From the NCBI GenBank assembly GCA_950295325.1, contig OX485806.1:4340001-4404000 (forward strand): DNA of 64,000 nucleotides, given 5' to 3'. Source of the DNA: Polytrichum commune. Its lineage: Eukaryota > Streptophyta > Polytrichopsida > Polytrichales > Polytrichaceae. Below, in pieces: positions 1 through 12,674 of this stretch. Under the pieces are notes generated by a model. The model was not told the DNA's origin, searched no databases, and worked only from the letters and a program-made list of their open reading frames with translations. The position numbers and the translations under genes were made by a program. Each line of letters begins with the position of its first letter. The stretch's first letter is position 1.

Positions 1-3000
1 TTGGTTGGACTTTGGTAACTTTGACAACGGGTGCCAAATCATGGGGCCGTAGCTCCGTGATGACTACAACAAGTATGGGGTTTAGTGTGGACTTGTGTAT
101 GATGTGTGTGTGTGTCATCTATTGGGAGGGCAAGGTTTCAAGCTTAAGGAACAAGCGCCTACAACAAACATCCTTTTTAGAGCGACTCGTATCTTCTAGA
201 ATGTAGCATGTCTATTCCATCTAGAAAGAAATAAAAATCTAGGAGAATTGTACATTGGTCACCACTTTATGAACTCGGTGCCTATAATAGATCTATCTCC
301 CATGTTCTAAACGACATGATGATGTCACATCTTGGGAAATCAACATAAAGGGTTTAGAGAGTGGGTGTATATCGCATGAGCATAGCAAGAAGGACCCTAG
401 TGGTGTAGATTGTCTATCCTCGAGCACACGATTTGAGATAATGGTGGGTAGGGCTTACGTATATTTATGTCCTCCAACTTTGTCATAGCATTATTTATCC
501 TTGTAGGTCAGCTCCACTCACCTTGGAATAAAGCGGTTTTATTATGTGAGCTCCCCAAACAAAGTAATAATATTCAATTATTGTTTATACATTCATGTTG
601 ACACTTGAAAATTTGGGTGGAGTTATATTCCCAACACTATTCACATGAAGCATTGTTCATCATGATATTATTCACTGAAAATACTATTCATACCAACAAT
701 TTTCATTGAAAATATTGGGGTTATGAGTGGCCCATGTGACTCTATGGTGTCCTCGAGTCTTAACTACTTGTCCAACTACCATTTTTCATATCAATTCATA
801 ATGTTTCACATCCCACTTATTAAGTTGAACTCCCTTACTAAACTTACACAAACTCTTTGTGTTCTTCTTGTTACCTTATACGGATCCAATCCCTTATTTG
901 ACTAATACTCTCTATTTCCTAAGAGTTGTTCATGCACTACTATTTTCCTAAATCCGCCTACTGGGACTTTATTTACTTGATTGATTCCCTTCACATATAA
1001 CCATATTGATACGAAGAGACAATTCAACTCTACCATTCACCACACATAATTGAGCTAGAAACCCTCGTTATTATACATACCTTCTCTTAACACATACTTA
1101 GGAAAATATTCAACACACTTTACAAAAGGTAACCAAAAAACACCAAGTCTTCGTACTAAAACCAGTCACACCATAACACCGTTCCTCTTTGTCTTATATG
1201 TCCCTCAATCTCATCCTAATCCTACCTCTTATCCACACAATCCATAATTGTGGTCCCCCTGCACTGGAACCTTCTATCCTATTTCAATCTTCTGTACTAA
1301 TTCTTATCTACCTACAATAATAATAAAGTTATTTTTATTGTTAACAACGGTAATCTACACTAAATACATATAGTAGTGTGGTGTCAAAACACATAGCTAT
1401 CAAAGAACAACTACAAATTACAGGGACTCACTCTCAAACTTCCGAGGATGTGTTCATCCCTCAATGTCCCTAGAGACCACATTGTGTTAGTCACATCCTT
1501 CCTCCAAACCCCCTTAGGACTGATTGGAGGTCCTTTTTGAGAAGTACAAAGTTTTTGGGGAGCATGCAAGGTTTACTTCATAATGATGGTTTGAAAAGTT
1601 GATTTGGGTATACCATATTGTTTAAGGTTCTTCATTGAGCTCACATCTAACCTCCCAACCGGTGAGCAATCCCCAACATAATCGCTATATGCATGAAGAT
1701 TTGTTGACTTTTACTCCTCGAGTGGTGTTTATCTCCAAAAAAAGAGTTGTTGGAATATTTTTCTATGTTACAATGAAATAGAACTATGTTAATATTTGAG
1801 TTCAAATTATCTGCATAGTAATTATCATGAATCAAACTCAAAGAATTAATAAGTAATGCATAATGTATCATTTCTCTCAAATTTGTTAACATTGTAACAT
1901 GAATATGATATGTATGCATCTACAAAAGATAGAACCAAAAAATCATCTCTTGTAAATTGAATGACAAATTTTCAATTTCATTCACAAACATTGCTCACAT
2001 TGTATACTAACAATCATAGTCTTCTATGCATTTAAGTTTATGTCACAATTCTTCATAAGCTGAACATATCTCAAGGCAATTTCAAGGCAAGCTAATGACA
2101 TCTCCATTTTATGAAATTTGTTTACGTTTTTACGTTGAAAATGCTTATACACAAAGCTCATGAGCTTATATAGAAGGTCTAACCATACACATGTGTTCTT
2201 TGACTTTGAGTCAACAATTTTGCTCCATGAATGTTCCATAAAACAAGCTTGAAAGCTAATTGATCTTTAAAACACGTAATACCTTAGAGATTTATAAGGG
2301 TCAAGTGCTCATGGACTCAATCACTTATGTTAATGTGAAATTGATCACAATACAAAATTCATACCAGCATAGGTACACCAATCACCTATTTGGAATTATG
2401 CATTGCTATAAATTTATATTATGATTATAGTTTTTATACCAAAATAGGTTATTTCATGTTCCTTGATGTGCATAGTAGCTATTTATGTCATATAGGTTTA
2501 AAATGATACCTTCAATAAAAAATAATAGCAATGTGGAACTCCAAATAGTAGAACTAATAGGTGATATTGATGTAGTAATAAAACCCAAAGCTAGTCTAGT
2601 GATACACCAAATGTGGGATAATTCATTCATGGTAATGGAAATGATGATTTCCACACACTAAAATGTCTAATATCCAATGGGTTAGGCTACGGATATCCAC
2701 ATAAGGTAGTCGATCCATTCCTGATCATCACCCCATTTTCATAACTTAGGCCAACCTAATTCCATGCATCAATCTTTGAGCAATGCTAACATGTCATGAC
2801 TGGAATCCAACTTAGCTAAATGTTAGTGGCTAAATTGACAACTAGGTGTAGATTGCAAGCATATATAGGTGCCATAATTATTGATTACAAAAATCAAATG
2901 TCCTCGGTTTTGCAACTGATCGGCGGTTAGAAATAGGGTAGTCTATATCATGCGTATAGGTCGAAGAGAATATCCATTGAGAAACTTCATAGTAACTTGG

Positions 3001-3132
3001 CTATTGTGAATCTTTTTATGAATGATGCGAATTGATTCTTAATTTTATTCTCTACATGGGGATCTTTCCTCTAATCATACCTAAAGTACATATTTGCTAA
3101 ATTGCTTCATCAATCAGGAATGGTCGGCTACC
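1..3132. other. AT-rich intergenic DNA, no gene recognised
   Basis: Only short open stretches (60-90 codons) occur here on either strand. None has recognisable protein similarity, a convincing codon pattern or plausible splice context. No terminal inverted repeats or tandem arrays were found. It is probably decayed repeat DNA. Confidence 0.6.
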
Positions 3133-3135
3133 TTA

Positions 3136-3526
3136 GGGTGAATTTCCGTGTAGGCCGTTTGCCCACTAGATTCTAGATAATAGTGGGTTGGAGGTGTTCG
3201 CATGTAGATAAGCACAAACTGCCAACCAACCACATTATGGTGACATACTAGAATGTGAAGGGCCATGAACACAAACCGCTAGACTTCCATGCACCCACTA
3301 AAACACTTTGTAACTACAAGTGCCAGTCACTGATTGAAGATCAGCGTTAAGAGGACAAGGTCTTAACATGGACAAGGTTAGTAAGTAGGCCCAAATTTGA
3401 GAAGGTGGAAAGTAGCTAGTTGGCACATACGAATCATAACCCATCATATTCCATCTACATTTGGCCAGGTTTATCATTAGCCCCACTAGAATCTGGTGGG
3501 CGAGCGGCCTACATGGAAACTCACCC
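3136..3526. mobile_element. PIF/Harbinger-type MITE, 391 bp, TTA target duplication
   Basis: The two ends are inverted copies of about 41 bp. The left end starts GGGTGAATTTCCGTGTAGG and the complement of the right end starts GGGTGAGTTTCCATGTAGG; both continue through a shared GATTCTAG. The element is flanked by a direct TTA at 3133-3135 and 3527-3529. A 3-bp TWA duplication with GGG-starting termini is the hallmark of PIF/Harbinger (Tourist-like) elements. There is no coding capacity, so it would be non-autonomous. Its ends differ from the 500-bp MITE family found elsewhere in the window. Confidence 0.8.
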
Positions 3527-3589
3527 TTAGACTGAGAAAATTGCCGAGACAAGCCAAGCGTGCCAAGTCTCTGTACTTTCATATGGTGA

Positions 3590-5107
3590 CGACAAGAGGG
3601 CCCTCTCGAACTGGGGCCCTATGCTTTCAAATGACACCTCAGGGGACATCGTTGTATGTTCTTTGAATATAACCAACAATGTTTACATGCAAACTCTTAT
3701 ACTCAACTCAGTGATCTCGCATCCTTCTTTATAATTGCATTGAACCAGATCCCAACTGCTTTGTTTTCCAAACAAATACTTGGTGTGAAGTGGGTGAAGA
3801 TGATATTATACTCTTTCAACCTGACCACGGTCAGCTCACAACTCATGAACTTGCAAACTCTGTAAAGGAGAGAGAGGACCGCAGAAGGCCCCATACTTCT
3901 TGCATTCAAGTTATGGAAGCATGTAGTCTGCTGGGAGTGGTTGTGCTTGCCACGATTGTGTCCACAGGTGAGGCTGAAACCCTAATCATGCCTCATATTT
4001 GTGTGTTTTTATTGTTGTGCGGTTCAGATGTCTATTCATTATTACTTGATTTCTAATGTTCAACTTGGCGTTATCCAGGTGCTTCCATTCAATGGAGGCG
4101 ACGGAGTGGACGTCACTGAGTTGCTTATGAGACTCATCTTGCCATATTCAAGGGTGTCTTTGTCCCCCTCAAGGATGCAGAGCCACTTCAACACACTACA
4201 AAGGCTCCCAGATCGCATTCTCTTGTTCTTGACGAAGATCCAGGTTTGACAAGGCCTAAACGTACACACTGGAGAACACAAGGTGGATGCTTCAAGTTTT
4301 TGCATGTTTTTGTGTTTGTTGTTTGTGTGTCTTTATCATTTTCATTCCATGGATGCAGATTTATGCCTTCGGTCCACTCACCCACACCAATTCATGAGCT
4401 TGCATGTTAAGCCACAAGAGTTGTTATTGCCATGGCAGCTACCACGACTCCTTGCCGACTCCGCATGCGTCAATCTTATGGTGCCAGGGATCTGTAAATT
4501 TTTGGATGTTGAGGCAAATGAGGACATTTAGACATAATCTCATTTCAATACTCGCTTGCCCATTATATGAATAATGTCCTTTGGCGAGCCATGTTTGCAT
4601 TTCTGAAACCTTGTAGGTTTTCTACCCTTTCGCATATGGTGTCCACAGATTTCAGTTCCTTCGATCACTTTATCAACCAATATGTTGAGGTCAATATGTA
4701 ACTGAATGTTCCTTAATTCGTTTTGGATTTCTTGGAGAGTTATGGACAACTCTTTGGATATAGTGCTTTGTAGTGTCTCCAGTGAATGAACTATTGGGAA
4801 CTGGGAATTGATATTCTATGTTTTGGGGGATTTTGACAATGGGAATTACATACACCCCGTGATGGTTTATTAACAATGAATCAACCTTGCAATATATAAG
4901 GAATAGTTTTTACTAGCCCCACTTCATTCATGATGGATGAGCCACTCTCAAATTGAGTAATCATTCAAATTGACCACATTTATAGGGCACTATAACACCT
5001 GTCATTGCATATAGTTATCACTCACCACTCAATGCTCACATGGTAGCACTCCTGTTTATATTATCATAAGCACATTTGTAAAAGCTTTTAACAACATATT
5101 GTATGTC
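3590..5107. other. Intergenic DNA with unrecognised open stretches
   Basis: Short open frames at 3790-4056 and 4283-4531 (plus strand) sit in slightly less AT-rich DNA. Possible intron borders (GTGAGG near 3968, CAG near 4078) can be drawn, but the peptides match no family I recognise and stay open for less than 90 codons. It may be a decayed exon or transposon fragment. No function is proposed. Confidence 0.35.
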
Positions 5108-5609
5108 TTTGGGCCGGTTCACACGGGATCTCAAGTCCTAAGTCCCAATTAACTTGAGGTCATTCTAAGCAATCTTAGTTCACTTGTTGAGAGCATGAAG
5201 ACTTAGCACTTCACATGGGTCCCAAGTCCTAAGTCCCAAGTATGTCATGGATGGCTACATGGCAAATTTTTTTGGAGGTGAGGCTTGAGACTTGTGTTGA
5301 GAGTTAGATTGAGCAAAAAGGTAGACCCAAGTCTCAACACAAGTATTGAGATTTGTTTGTATAAAATAATGAAGATACAAACAAGATCTCAACATTTCGT
5401 TCATTCAATCTTGATGGAAAGGATTCTAGTTTTTTTTAGATTGGAGGCACAAATGTTGAAAGCAAGAAATGAAACTGGAGGATAACATGGAAAAAAAAAG
5501 TGGTATTCTCTTGCAAAATTTCAAATTCAAATTGGGGCCAATTCGGCATTTTTAAAGGCCTTTGCCTTTTCCTCTTGCCCTAGACCCTCCTACCCCCCTC
5601 CCCCAAAAA

Positions 5610-5700
5610 TTGGGGATTTTTTTTTGCAAATGTTGGGATTGGAACCCTAGTCTCTTCCATCATAATATGGATATGTACCATCAAACATAATAAAGAATCC
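5610..5700 (-). repeat. Possible tRNA-derived SINE head
   Basis: Read on the minus strand, the segment contains GGGTTCCAATCCC, close to the RNA polymerase III B box (GGTTCRANNCC), with a loosely A-box-like TGATGGTAC upstream. A T/A-rich and C/G-rich stretch follows. No clear boundaries were found and there is no second copy in the window. Confidence 0.25.
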
Positions 5701-6437
5701 TTTATTCTACCCTTGGTAGAATCATATATTTTAATTGTACCCGACTCCCTATTGTATTACTACCTTACTATCACCCTACCAGCTTTACCTTAGTAATGGA
5801 AATGCTACCTATATAGCCCATGCTTCTCTTAGGCTTACCGGCTCTCATTTTTTCCCTTATCATGCCATTGAGATACCACTTATGGTATATTACCAATTCA
5901 CATCATGAATACTACTGCCTCTAGTTCTACCTCTTGATCCTACGGTTATCATCTTGCCTATGACGTGGTCTAGTTACCACGACCTTGTGCTTAGGGATGC
6001 TACTGGTCACTCTCCTCCTACCATTATTGACCCCCTTCTCGTCATTTACTTTAAATCCGTCTATATATGTAACCTACCATCACCTACTTAGGTGACTACC
6101 TTATTTTAAGGATCCTAGTACTCTATAAGCATGGCATAATGACTGCCTTCTATTGTTATAGTTCCAAATCCTTCGATAGTTAGATATCCTATTCATTAGT
6201 GCCTCATTAGTCTTTTATGCTTGCCCTTGGTGGTTTAAGCACCTTACCAACTCCTCCTCTGGTTATACTATTCTCAAACCATACTCCTTATGCTTCATAC
6301 CCTTACTAAGGTTAAATAGTACTAAGAACACGATATTCAATATTTTGAGAGAGTGGGATCCTCTCAAAATAATATTGGCCATTTATCAACCTAAAAGTCA
6401 TGTTAGGTTGATAAATACTGAATTATACTTTAGACGT

Positions 6438-6677
6438 GTAGTTTCCATTAAAATGAGAGTATGTTAAGCTGGGAAATCGACTCATTTAGGTTGAGTCGAC
6501 CTAAATGAGGACAATATTTTGTCAATTTAGGTTGAGTCGACCTAAATGAGGACAATTATGTTAGTCAATTTAGGTTGAGTCAACCTAAATGAGGACAATA
6601 TGTTGTCAATTTAGGTTGAGTCAACCTAAATGAGTCGATTTCCCAGCTTAACATACTCTCATTTTAATGAAAACTAC
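6438..6677. repeat. 240-bp palindrome containing a four-copy palindromic tandem array
   Basis: The outer arms (about 60 bp, 6438-6500 and 6615-6677) are near-perfect inverted copies sharing AATGAGAGTATGTTAAGCTG and GGGAAATCGACTCATTTAGG. Between and including the arms lie four copies of a unit whose core, ATTTAGGTTGAGTCGACCTAAAT or its TCAACC variant, is itself a palindrome. The cores start at 6484, 6525, 6568 and 6609 (spacing 41, 43 and 41 bp). Single strands could form one long hairpin or four small ones. No flanking target duplication was identified with confidence. Confidence 0.9.
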
Positions 6678-7367
6678 GGCAAAATTTACGGCAGAAAATC
6701 AAATGGTATTTTTTTACTTGTACTCTACAACTTTCCACTGGTTTTCATTTCATTCTTGGATAAAGAATTTGCTTTATGTACTCTCAAGTCACTGGAAAAC
6801 TCTCATTTTACTGAATATTGTGTTTAAGCCAACATAATGAGATCTTGTCTCCTTGACTAATTTCCTTTACTATTATCGAACATCATTCAAAACAACATTG
6901 CATGCCTACATTTCTTAGCACAAGACATTCAACATAGCCATACATTGTTGAGACACTTATTTCAAAATAATCCAACCAACACCTTCATACAACATTGAAC
7001 ACACCCCAAAATTATTCACTCTCCCTTCAATGTTTTTTTCCCACCTATATCTCAACTCCTACTTTTGATCCTAATCACACCTTCCTAGTGGTTCTTCTTC
7101 CTTCTCTCTTATCCTTATCTAATCCTTCTTTTTCAACTAACTCTTGTCCTTACCTAGTTACTTCCACTTTTTAGGTCATTTCTGAAGGGTAACTTCTACC
7201 TACCATTAACAAAATCATACTTTCTTCTCTTGATTCCCCTTGAAATTTCCATCATTTCTAGCATTGTGTGATGATATCTTCATTCATTGACTATAAGAAT
7301 TGAAACATGGTTGTGTTTCCACGCAAGAATGGTTGCATCAGTTCCTAGATATTCAAAATCTAGTGTA

Positions 7368-7600
7368 GCTTACAAGAATATTCTTTTTTGCACTTTCTAA
7401 GCAATACAAAGGAGATAAATTAGTGAATGAGGTATCAGAGAATGATAGACATGAATGAGAATTTTATAAATCTATCAATCAACGGTTGCGTCAAGCAAAT
7501 CAGGTCATGAAGCATGTAACTACATTAGTAAATGATGCAGATGTTACATCAGATCAAAGTCAAGACAATCGTTCTAAACACACAACAATCAAGTCCTCTT
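7368..7600 (+). pseudogene. Trihelix/SANT-like DNA-binding protein remnant (Harbinger ORF1 type)
   Basis: PIF/Harbinger elements need a second protein, a Myb/SANT trihelix factor, that helps the transposase bind DNA and enter the nucleus. Here the peptide AYKNILF is followed, after a one-frame jump, by QYKGDKLVNEVSENDRHE, a stop at 7456-7458, and EFYKSINQRLRQANQVMKHV. The order YKNI, QYKG and (W)EFY..I..RL resembles the third helix and following region of trihelix ORF1 proteins. The stop is explained by TGG to TGA at a conserved tryptophan. The remnant lies convergent to the transposase remnant at 8192-8805. It is short and broken, so the family call is moderate. Confidence 0.45.
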
Positions 7601-8191
7601 TCTACCTTAAGAAATATACAAAATTTTCATGAAAATTTATTAGTATTTTAAAGAAGAAAAACAATTAAAATAGTATTATCATGATAAAAAAAGTTTATAA
7701 AAAATGAAGACATTGCTAGGGGGAAAAATAAATTTATCATATGGATAGATTCTTAAATAAACTAGAGTATCTTTCCCTAGTCAAAATTTGAAGATCTTTT
7801 AAATTATATTGTTGCTTCTCTAGTTAATTTTTCTTTGTGAATAGTTTTGACTAATAGTTGATGTGCTTGAGTTGCTTCATGCAATACATTTTTCAATTAA
7901 TATTTTCAAGTTTCCTTATGTTAATGTTCATTTTTGACCTCCCCATGGCCTTCCTCTCCCTCTTCCTTAAAGATACCTTGCAAAATTCCTCGTTACAGTG
8001 CTTGCATCTCTTTAATTGTTGATTTTGTAATGCAAAAACATGGTTATGTTATGAAAATATCGTAGTGTAGAATTTGCTTTAGTTTGTAATTTTATTTATG
8101 CTTCTCTAATCCATATCATATAAATGATATATTCATGAATAATTCATGGATTATGGCGCCATGTATATGCAGTAACAATTGTAGGAATAAT

Positions 8192-8805
8192 TTATAAAAG
8201 CATATTAATTATTTTCAGCAATGTTGTGCACTTCTCCTTCAATATGCCAAATGCTTGTTCAATTGTCAAACATGTACTTGATTGAATAAAGTTCCAATGT
8301 GCTATCTTATGTGACAATCTTTCTTTCTCACCTTTGAAAAGTGAATAAAACCAATGACATATAGGATAAGCTACATCACCAATGAACTTATAAGGTAGAA
8401 AGACTCCTCTCATGGTTTTCTACCAAATCTATGTTTTTGGAATATATCCTAATCATGTATGTGACTAGCCCAACCGAAATCATAATTGAAAAATTTGCAT
8501 TGTGCAGCTACAACCCCTTCAAACAACGCCAGAAATAATTTCCTTCTACAATCCCAAGAAGGTGTGATGATGTGAATAAGACTCTTATCAATTGCTTCCA
8601 ACACATATGGAATGCCATGAAGGTCTTCAAAATCATAGGTAACTTTGTTATTTGAGCTAATGTTTGTTTCTCAAAGATCAAAGACCTCACACAATTTCTT
8701 ATAGCTTTAAAACATTCTCTTACAATTATTAAGCGATACTATGTGCTATCTCATATGAATCAACAAACATTATCACAGTATTACCACTTCTTAATGAATT
8801 ATTGT
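8192..8805 (-). pseudogene. PIF/Harbinger transposase pseudogene (DDE superfamily)
   Basis: The conceptual peptide, read from 8805 down, keeps the landmarks of a Harbinger transposase. These are an N-terminal VRECFKAIR helix; LHGIPYVLEAIDKS with the first catalytic Asp (codon 8587-8589); KFFNYDFGWASHIHD with the second Asp (8452-8454); GVFLPYKFIGDVAYPICHW; and TIEQAFGILKEK with the catalytic Glu (8258-8260). It is dead: there is a TAG at 8449-8451 where the family has Trp, a TGA in the leader, and a frameshift near 8415. It would have cut and pasted the surrounding element or related MITEs. Several MITEs in this window carry the TWA target sites such transposases make. Confidence 0.75.
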
Positions 8806-9439
8806 CAAAGCAACTCTAGTATGTATGGGAATACATTTTTTTTCACATTTGTATCTTTGTGTGAAAATATGACTAAATTTAAACATAAATATCTAAGTGT
8901 AAGAAGATTCATTCACATATGCCCTTTCAATATATGCTCCAAAAATAAGCTCAAAATATTATGCTCTACATATTCACCTACCCTCTCATATTTCCATAAG
9001 AACTTTAGAGTGTTCATTTGACCTCCTTCAAGAATGAAAACAACCATCGTTTCAACATTTTATTCATACATAATCGATTTGTTGAAATGCCAATAAGGTG
9101 AAAATCACATGTTTTATAGGCATGAAGAGAGCAAGGACACCATGAATATGTTGTCTTGTTTCATTCATGGCAAAGGAAATTGAATTTCTTTGAAACATAT
9201 ACTTTCATGATGGTAGAAGTATTTAAGAAATCCCTTGGGACTTTATGTTAGAAATGGCTCTTGGAACTTGTAGATGGGACTTTGCACTTCACACGGGCAA
9301 GTCCCACGTCCCATGCAAGTTACATATTAATGGCCTCTTGAGGCTCAAAAGTTGGGACCTTGCCTCTATGTTGGGACTTGTTCACACGAGTGGGACTTGG
9401 GACTTGGGACTTGGGACCCCGTGTGAACCAACCCTTATC

Positions 9440-11690
9440 TAATGGGGACTTGGGCACGCTAAGGCTTATGAAAGTTTTCAGGGGGGCCTTGGAGCCAAGA
9501 AACTAGGGAATTCTCAATGAACTTTATGTGGGATCTTGCATGCCTCAAGGCCCTGCCAAGGGTTCACACACATATTGAAGCAATGTAAAGTTAAAGCCCT
9601 TAGATGTATTTATACTTAATATATGGCTTTAAAAACAAAACAAAACCCTTGGTTGAACGCGTGTGCTATGCTATATAAAATTAGTGCATTCGGAATCCAC
9701 CAACTACTTTTGTAGGTTCCAAATATTGTCAGATCTTTCTAGGGGGTGGGGTGTGAGGGGTGTGTTTTCATTTGAAGTTTCTTTTTATTGAGGTTGATTT
9801 CAAAGAAGGGGGCGGCGGACGATGATAAATGTGTGGACTTGTCATTGGAGAATGTAAATTCTAGATTAAAATAAACTGTGAATGTATTTTTCCTTGTTGC
9901 TCCATGGCGAGTGTGATAACGGGAGAACCTTCCGCCCTGCTTCTAATATTTTGTTTGAATATAGTGATGTATTTGTCCAATTTTTGTTGGATTATAGTGT
10001 TCGGGATATCGTCATGGCAGCATGTGAATTCAATGTGTGTGTGGGAGTTTTGAGGAGAACTAGGACGATGGGGAACAATTTGTAGCTCTTGTAATGACAT
10101 TGACATGGGTTTGAGAGGAAATCACATGTATGGTGTGAGATTTAGTCCATAATTGTGTGTTTAGATGGGAAGATGATGTAGTTTTTCGGTCCAGTAAAAT
10201 GGTGTGTTAGAAGTCTTTCTTTAATATACTGAAGGCTTGATTGTGTTAGTCCATGTTGGGAATGGGAGAGACACAACTCTATTCATGAAGATGTATGTGG
10301 GGAGGTGATGGTATGGTATAGGTGTGGACATGTAAAGAGCCACAAGTTCCATCCGTAGAATGATTTGTCAAAGGGGGAGTCAAGCACTTTGTGATGGTGT
10401 TTTAGATGGGTGAGTAAACTCCATATCACGAGGTGGATGCTACAAAGTATATGATGGAGCCATTGGTGAATGTGCTTTGTGGGATGGGATATTTAGCTTG
10501 ATGATGCATGGGGAAGTTAGGTGGGGGTGAGGGGGGTGTTGTGGCAGGGTGCGGAGGGTTAAGGGCCTTCCAACTTCTACGACGACATGTTTACCAATGT
10601 CTGAGGAGAATAGGGTAGGTTGTGGTTGAATGGGGCAATAAGGAGGAGATGGGGATTGAAAAGGGTGCAGGGGATAGCATGTGATTGGTGCATGCATATG
10701 TGAGACAAGGCTTTTGGTTTTTTCCTCTAAATATAGCTAGGAACTGGATTGTTTATGTAGTATTGGAGCTTGTTGCAGGGGTGGTGCGCTAGGATTTGGA
10801 TATCAGTATGTGGTTGATAGTTGGGATGATGTTGGTAATCCCAATTGAAGTTGGGGATGAGGCAGATGGTCATGGATTTGGGATATTCAAGCTAGTGATT
10901 TGTGCCCACTTTTTACTTGCTTTTGGTTCTAAGATTGAGGGGTATGGCTAAGCCGATTTTTTGTCATTTGTATTTATGTACTATAATACAGTTGAGTGCA
11001 TTTACCTTAGGTGAGATTAGCACAGGGGAGGGGGGAGGGAAAGAGAAGGGCAACCCCAAGAGAAAGACATATATAACCCATGCCACTTTAAGTCTCTGAT
11101 GTTAACTTGATTTATTTTAATTTTAAAATCTGATTGGTCATTTCCCATTCAATTAGGTGTATATATAAACCGATTACCACAGTGTACAATAAATGCACAT
11201 AAAACAAACAATTTTAACCATGAATGCAATTATCATAGGATGTTGAGCACATGATTTTTCAGAGTTGAATAACAAAATCTAAATCGAGGTTGTTGCCATT
11301 TTCAAAACAAATTCTGAAGCTCGTATAAGTATAATTCTTGTTATCAAAGTGAGTCTTTCTTTCTTTTGATTTGTTTGATGATCATATAGTGAGGCCCGCT
11401 ACAAAGGATATGTGGTTTTAAAGATGCCCAAAGAGAAAGTCGTGCATAACTTAGGTTCAACCTCGTGAGGCCATGAGTCACGAGCGGGAAGAGAATGGTC
11501 AGGTGACGCTGAGGACCCACGGGCTTTGTCTTTTTGGCCTGATTGGTGGCCGCATGTGAGTCAAAGGATTGTTAGGAGTTCGACACAACAAAGGCCAGGG
11601 CACGTAAGCAAATCATTGAGCTTCTGGTTTTGTCCCATATGGCACGTAAGGACATTAACCCATATGGCTTGGCCTAACCCACCCCCATTA
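9440..11690. other. Intergenic DNA, nothing recognised
   Basis: No credible coding region, no terminal repeats and no tandem array were seen. From about 9.7 to 11 kb the plus strand is unusually G/T-rich (many GTGG, GGGG and TTGG runs), a strand-composition bias without an obvious gene to explain it. Confidence 0.5.
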
Positions 11691-11691
11691 A

Positions 11692-11860
11692 TAGCATGCC
11701 CATACTTAATGGCGTGGGCGACCATTGAACGGTTGGTTCCCACCAGCAGGGGCCACTTTTAGTTCCAATTTGGCTACTGATAGCCACGGGATGTAACAAG
11801 TGATGGTAGGAAGTGTTCACTGGTGGTCCGCACCAGTAAGTGTGGACGCTATAAGTTATC
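11692..11860 (+). repeat. Dispersed repeat, first of two copies
   Basis: This stretch aligns by eye with 50424-50582 on the same strand. Both begin AGCATGCCCAYACTTAATGG and both contain a GGGGCCA..TTTAG..CCAATTTG block, a GATGTAAC block and CCGCACCAGTARGTGTGG. Similarity is roughly three quarters. No termini or coding content were found. Confidence 0.6.
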
Positions 11861-11940
11861 CCTCCCGTGTATCATCACGCTAGTTATTGAAAGATACTCA
11901 TATTTTCTTGAAGCTTTTCTATTCACTGAGCGTGATTAAC

Positions 11941-11962
11941 TCTTCTTCTTCTTCTTCTTCTT
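11941..11962 (+). repeat. (CTT)n microsatellite
   Basis: About seven consecutive CTT/TTC units occur here in otherwise unremarkable DNA. Confidence 0.9.
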
Positions 11963-11969
11963 TCCCTAG

Positions 11970-12670
11970 TACACCCTAAACTATGTAATATCAACCTTTT
12001 TAACGTGACTCCTTCTCTTATGTCCCATAACTCCAAGAAACGGATCTTCGTAATTTAAATCTCACTCCTTGTTGTCACAATTCCCTCTTGTATATCACAA
12101 ATTTTGACATTAAAGCAAACCACCAAACGATTCAAACCACGCCCTTGTATTGTGCCATGTTGTCATTATTGGAGCCCCCTGAAATCTACTAGAATGGAGG
12201 ATCCGCACCCATCTTCCATAACCGCCACCGGATCCATGATCTCACAAGATTCAAGAAGCTTCCCCTCCTCTTGTGCTTCTGCCTCTCTTCTCTCTCGCAG
12301 AGCAGTTGCGAACGCTTAGAGAATCGTCGCCCGAAATGCTTCCAGTCTTCATTTTCTACACTCTCAGAGTGCAGAATCCACTACCATGTGCTCCACTGAG
12401 GTGTGCAACAATTTTCCCTTCCTTCCCCATCCACTTTAAGCTCTCACTGCTTCAAATTCTATCATGTTCTCATGCTCATCACTCACCAGAACATGTCGGT
12501 AACTCCGTCGAGGCTCACTTTGCTCCCAAATTTCAAGAAGCTTATGAAGGAAGTGATTGGCGGTTTGATTCCCGGCAGTGAAATCGTCTCTCTACTTCAC
12601 GGGGAAAAAACTAGCCAGGTGGCCATGCACAGTCTGTGTTCCAAAACACAAACAAATCTCAAGAAGCTTG
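11970..12670 (+). other. Unassigned sequence upstream of the phosphatase fragment
   Basis: GC content rises from about 12.1 kb. Overlapping open stretches at 12104-12319, 12273-12581 and 12403-12720 give no peptide I can assign. The motif TTCAAGAAGCTT or TCAAGAAGCTT recurs near 12246, 12529 and 12658, hinting at local duplication. It could be the degraded 5' part of the phosphatase fragment that follows, but no phosphatase motif is visible here. Confidence 0.35.
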
Positions 12671-12674
12671 TGGC

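Larger units (their letters stand above)
5111..9434. mobile_element. Probable PIF/Harbinger element relic, about 4.3 kb
   Basis: The left end (5111) begins GGGCCGGTTCACACGGGATC. The complement of the right end (9434) begins GGGTTGGTTCACACGGGGTC. Both ends are followed by repeats of the CAAGTCCCAAGTCC type. The right flank is TTA (9435-9437) and the left flank is TTT (5108-5110), one mismatch from a target duplication. Inside are remnants of the two proteins PIF/Harbinger elements carry: a trihelix/SANT-like protein (plus strand, 7368-7600) and a DDE transposase (minus strand, 8192-8805), arranged convergently. The 240-bp palindromic array at 6438-6677 also lies inside. The alternative is two unrelated MITE ends flanking an older relic; the matched termini plus both proteins favour one element. 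Confidence 0.5.

Noticed and set aside
3790-4531. Two-exon gene model joined at GTGAGG and CAG
   Set aside because: The joined peptides match no family, and the frame closes soon after each border.
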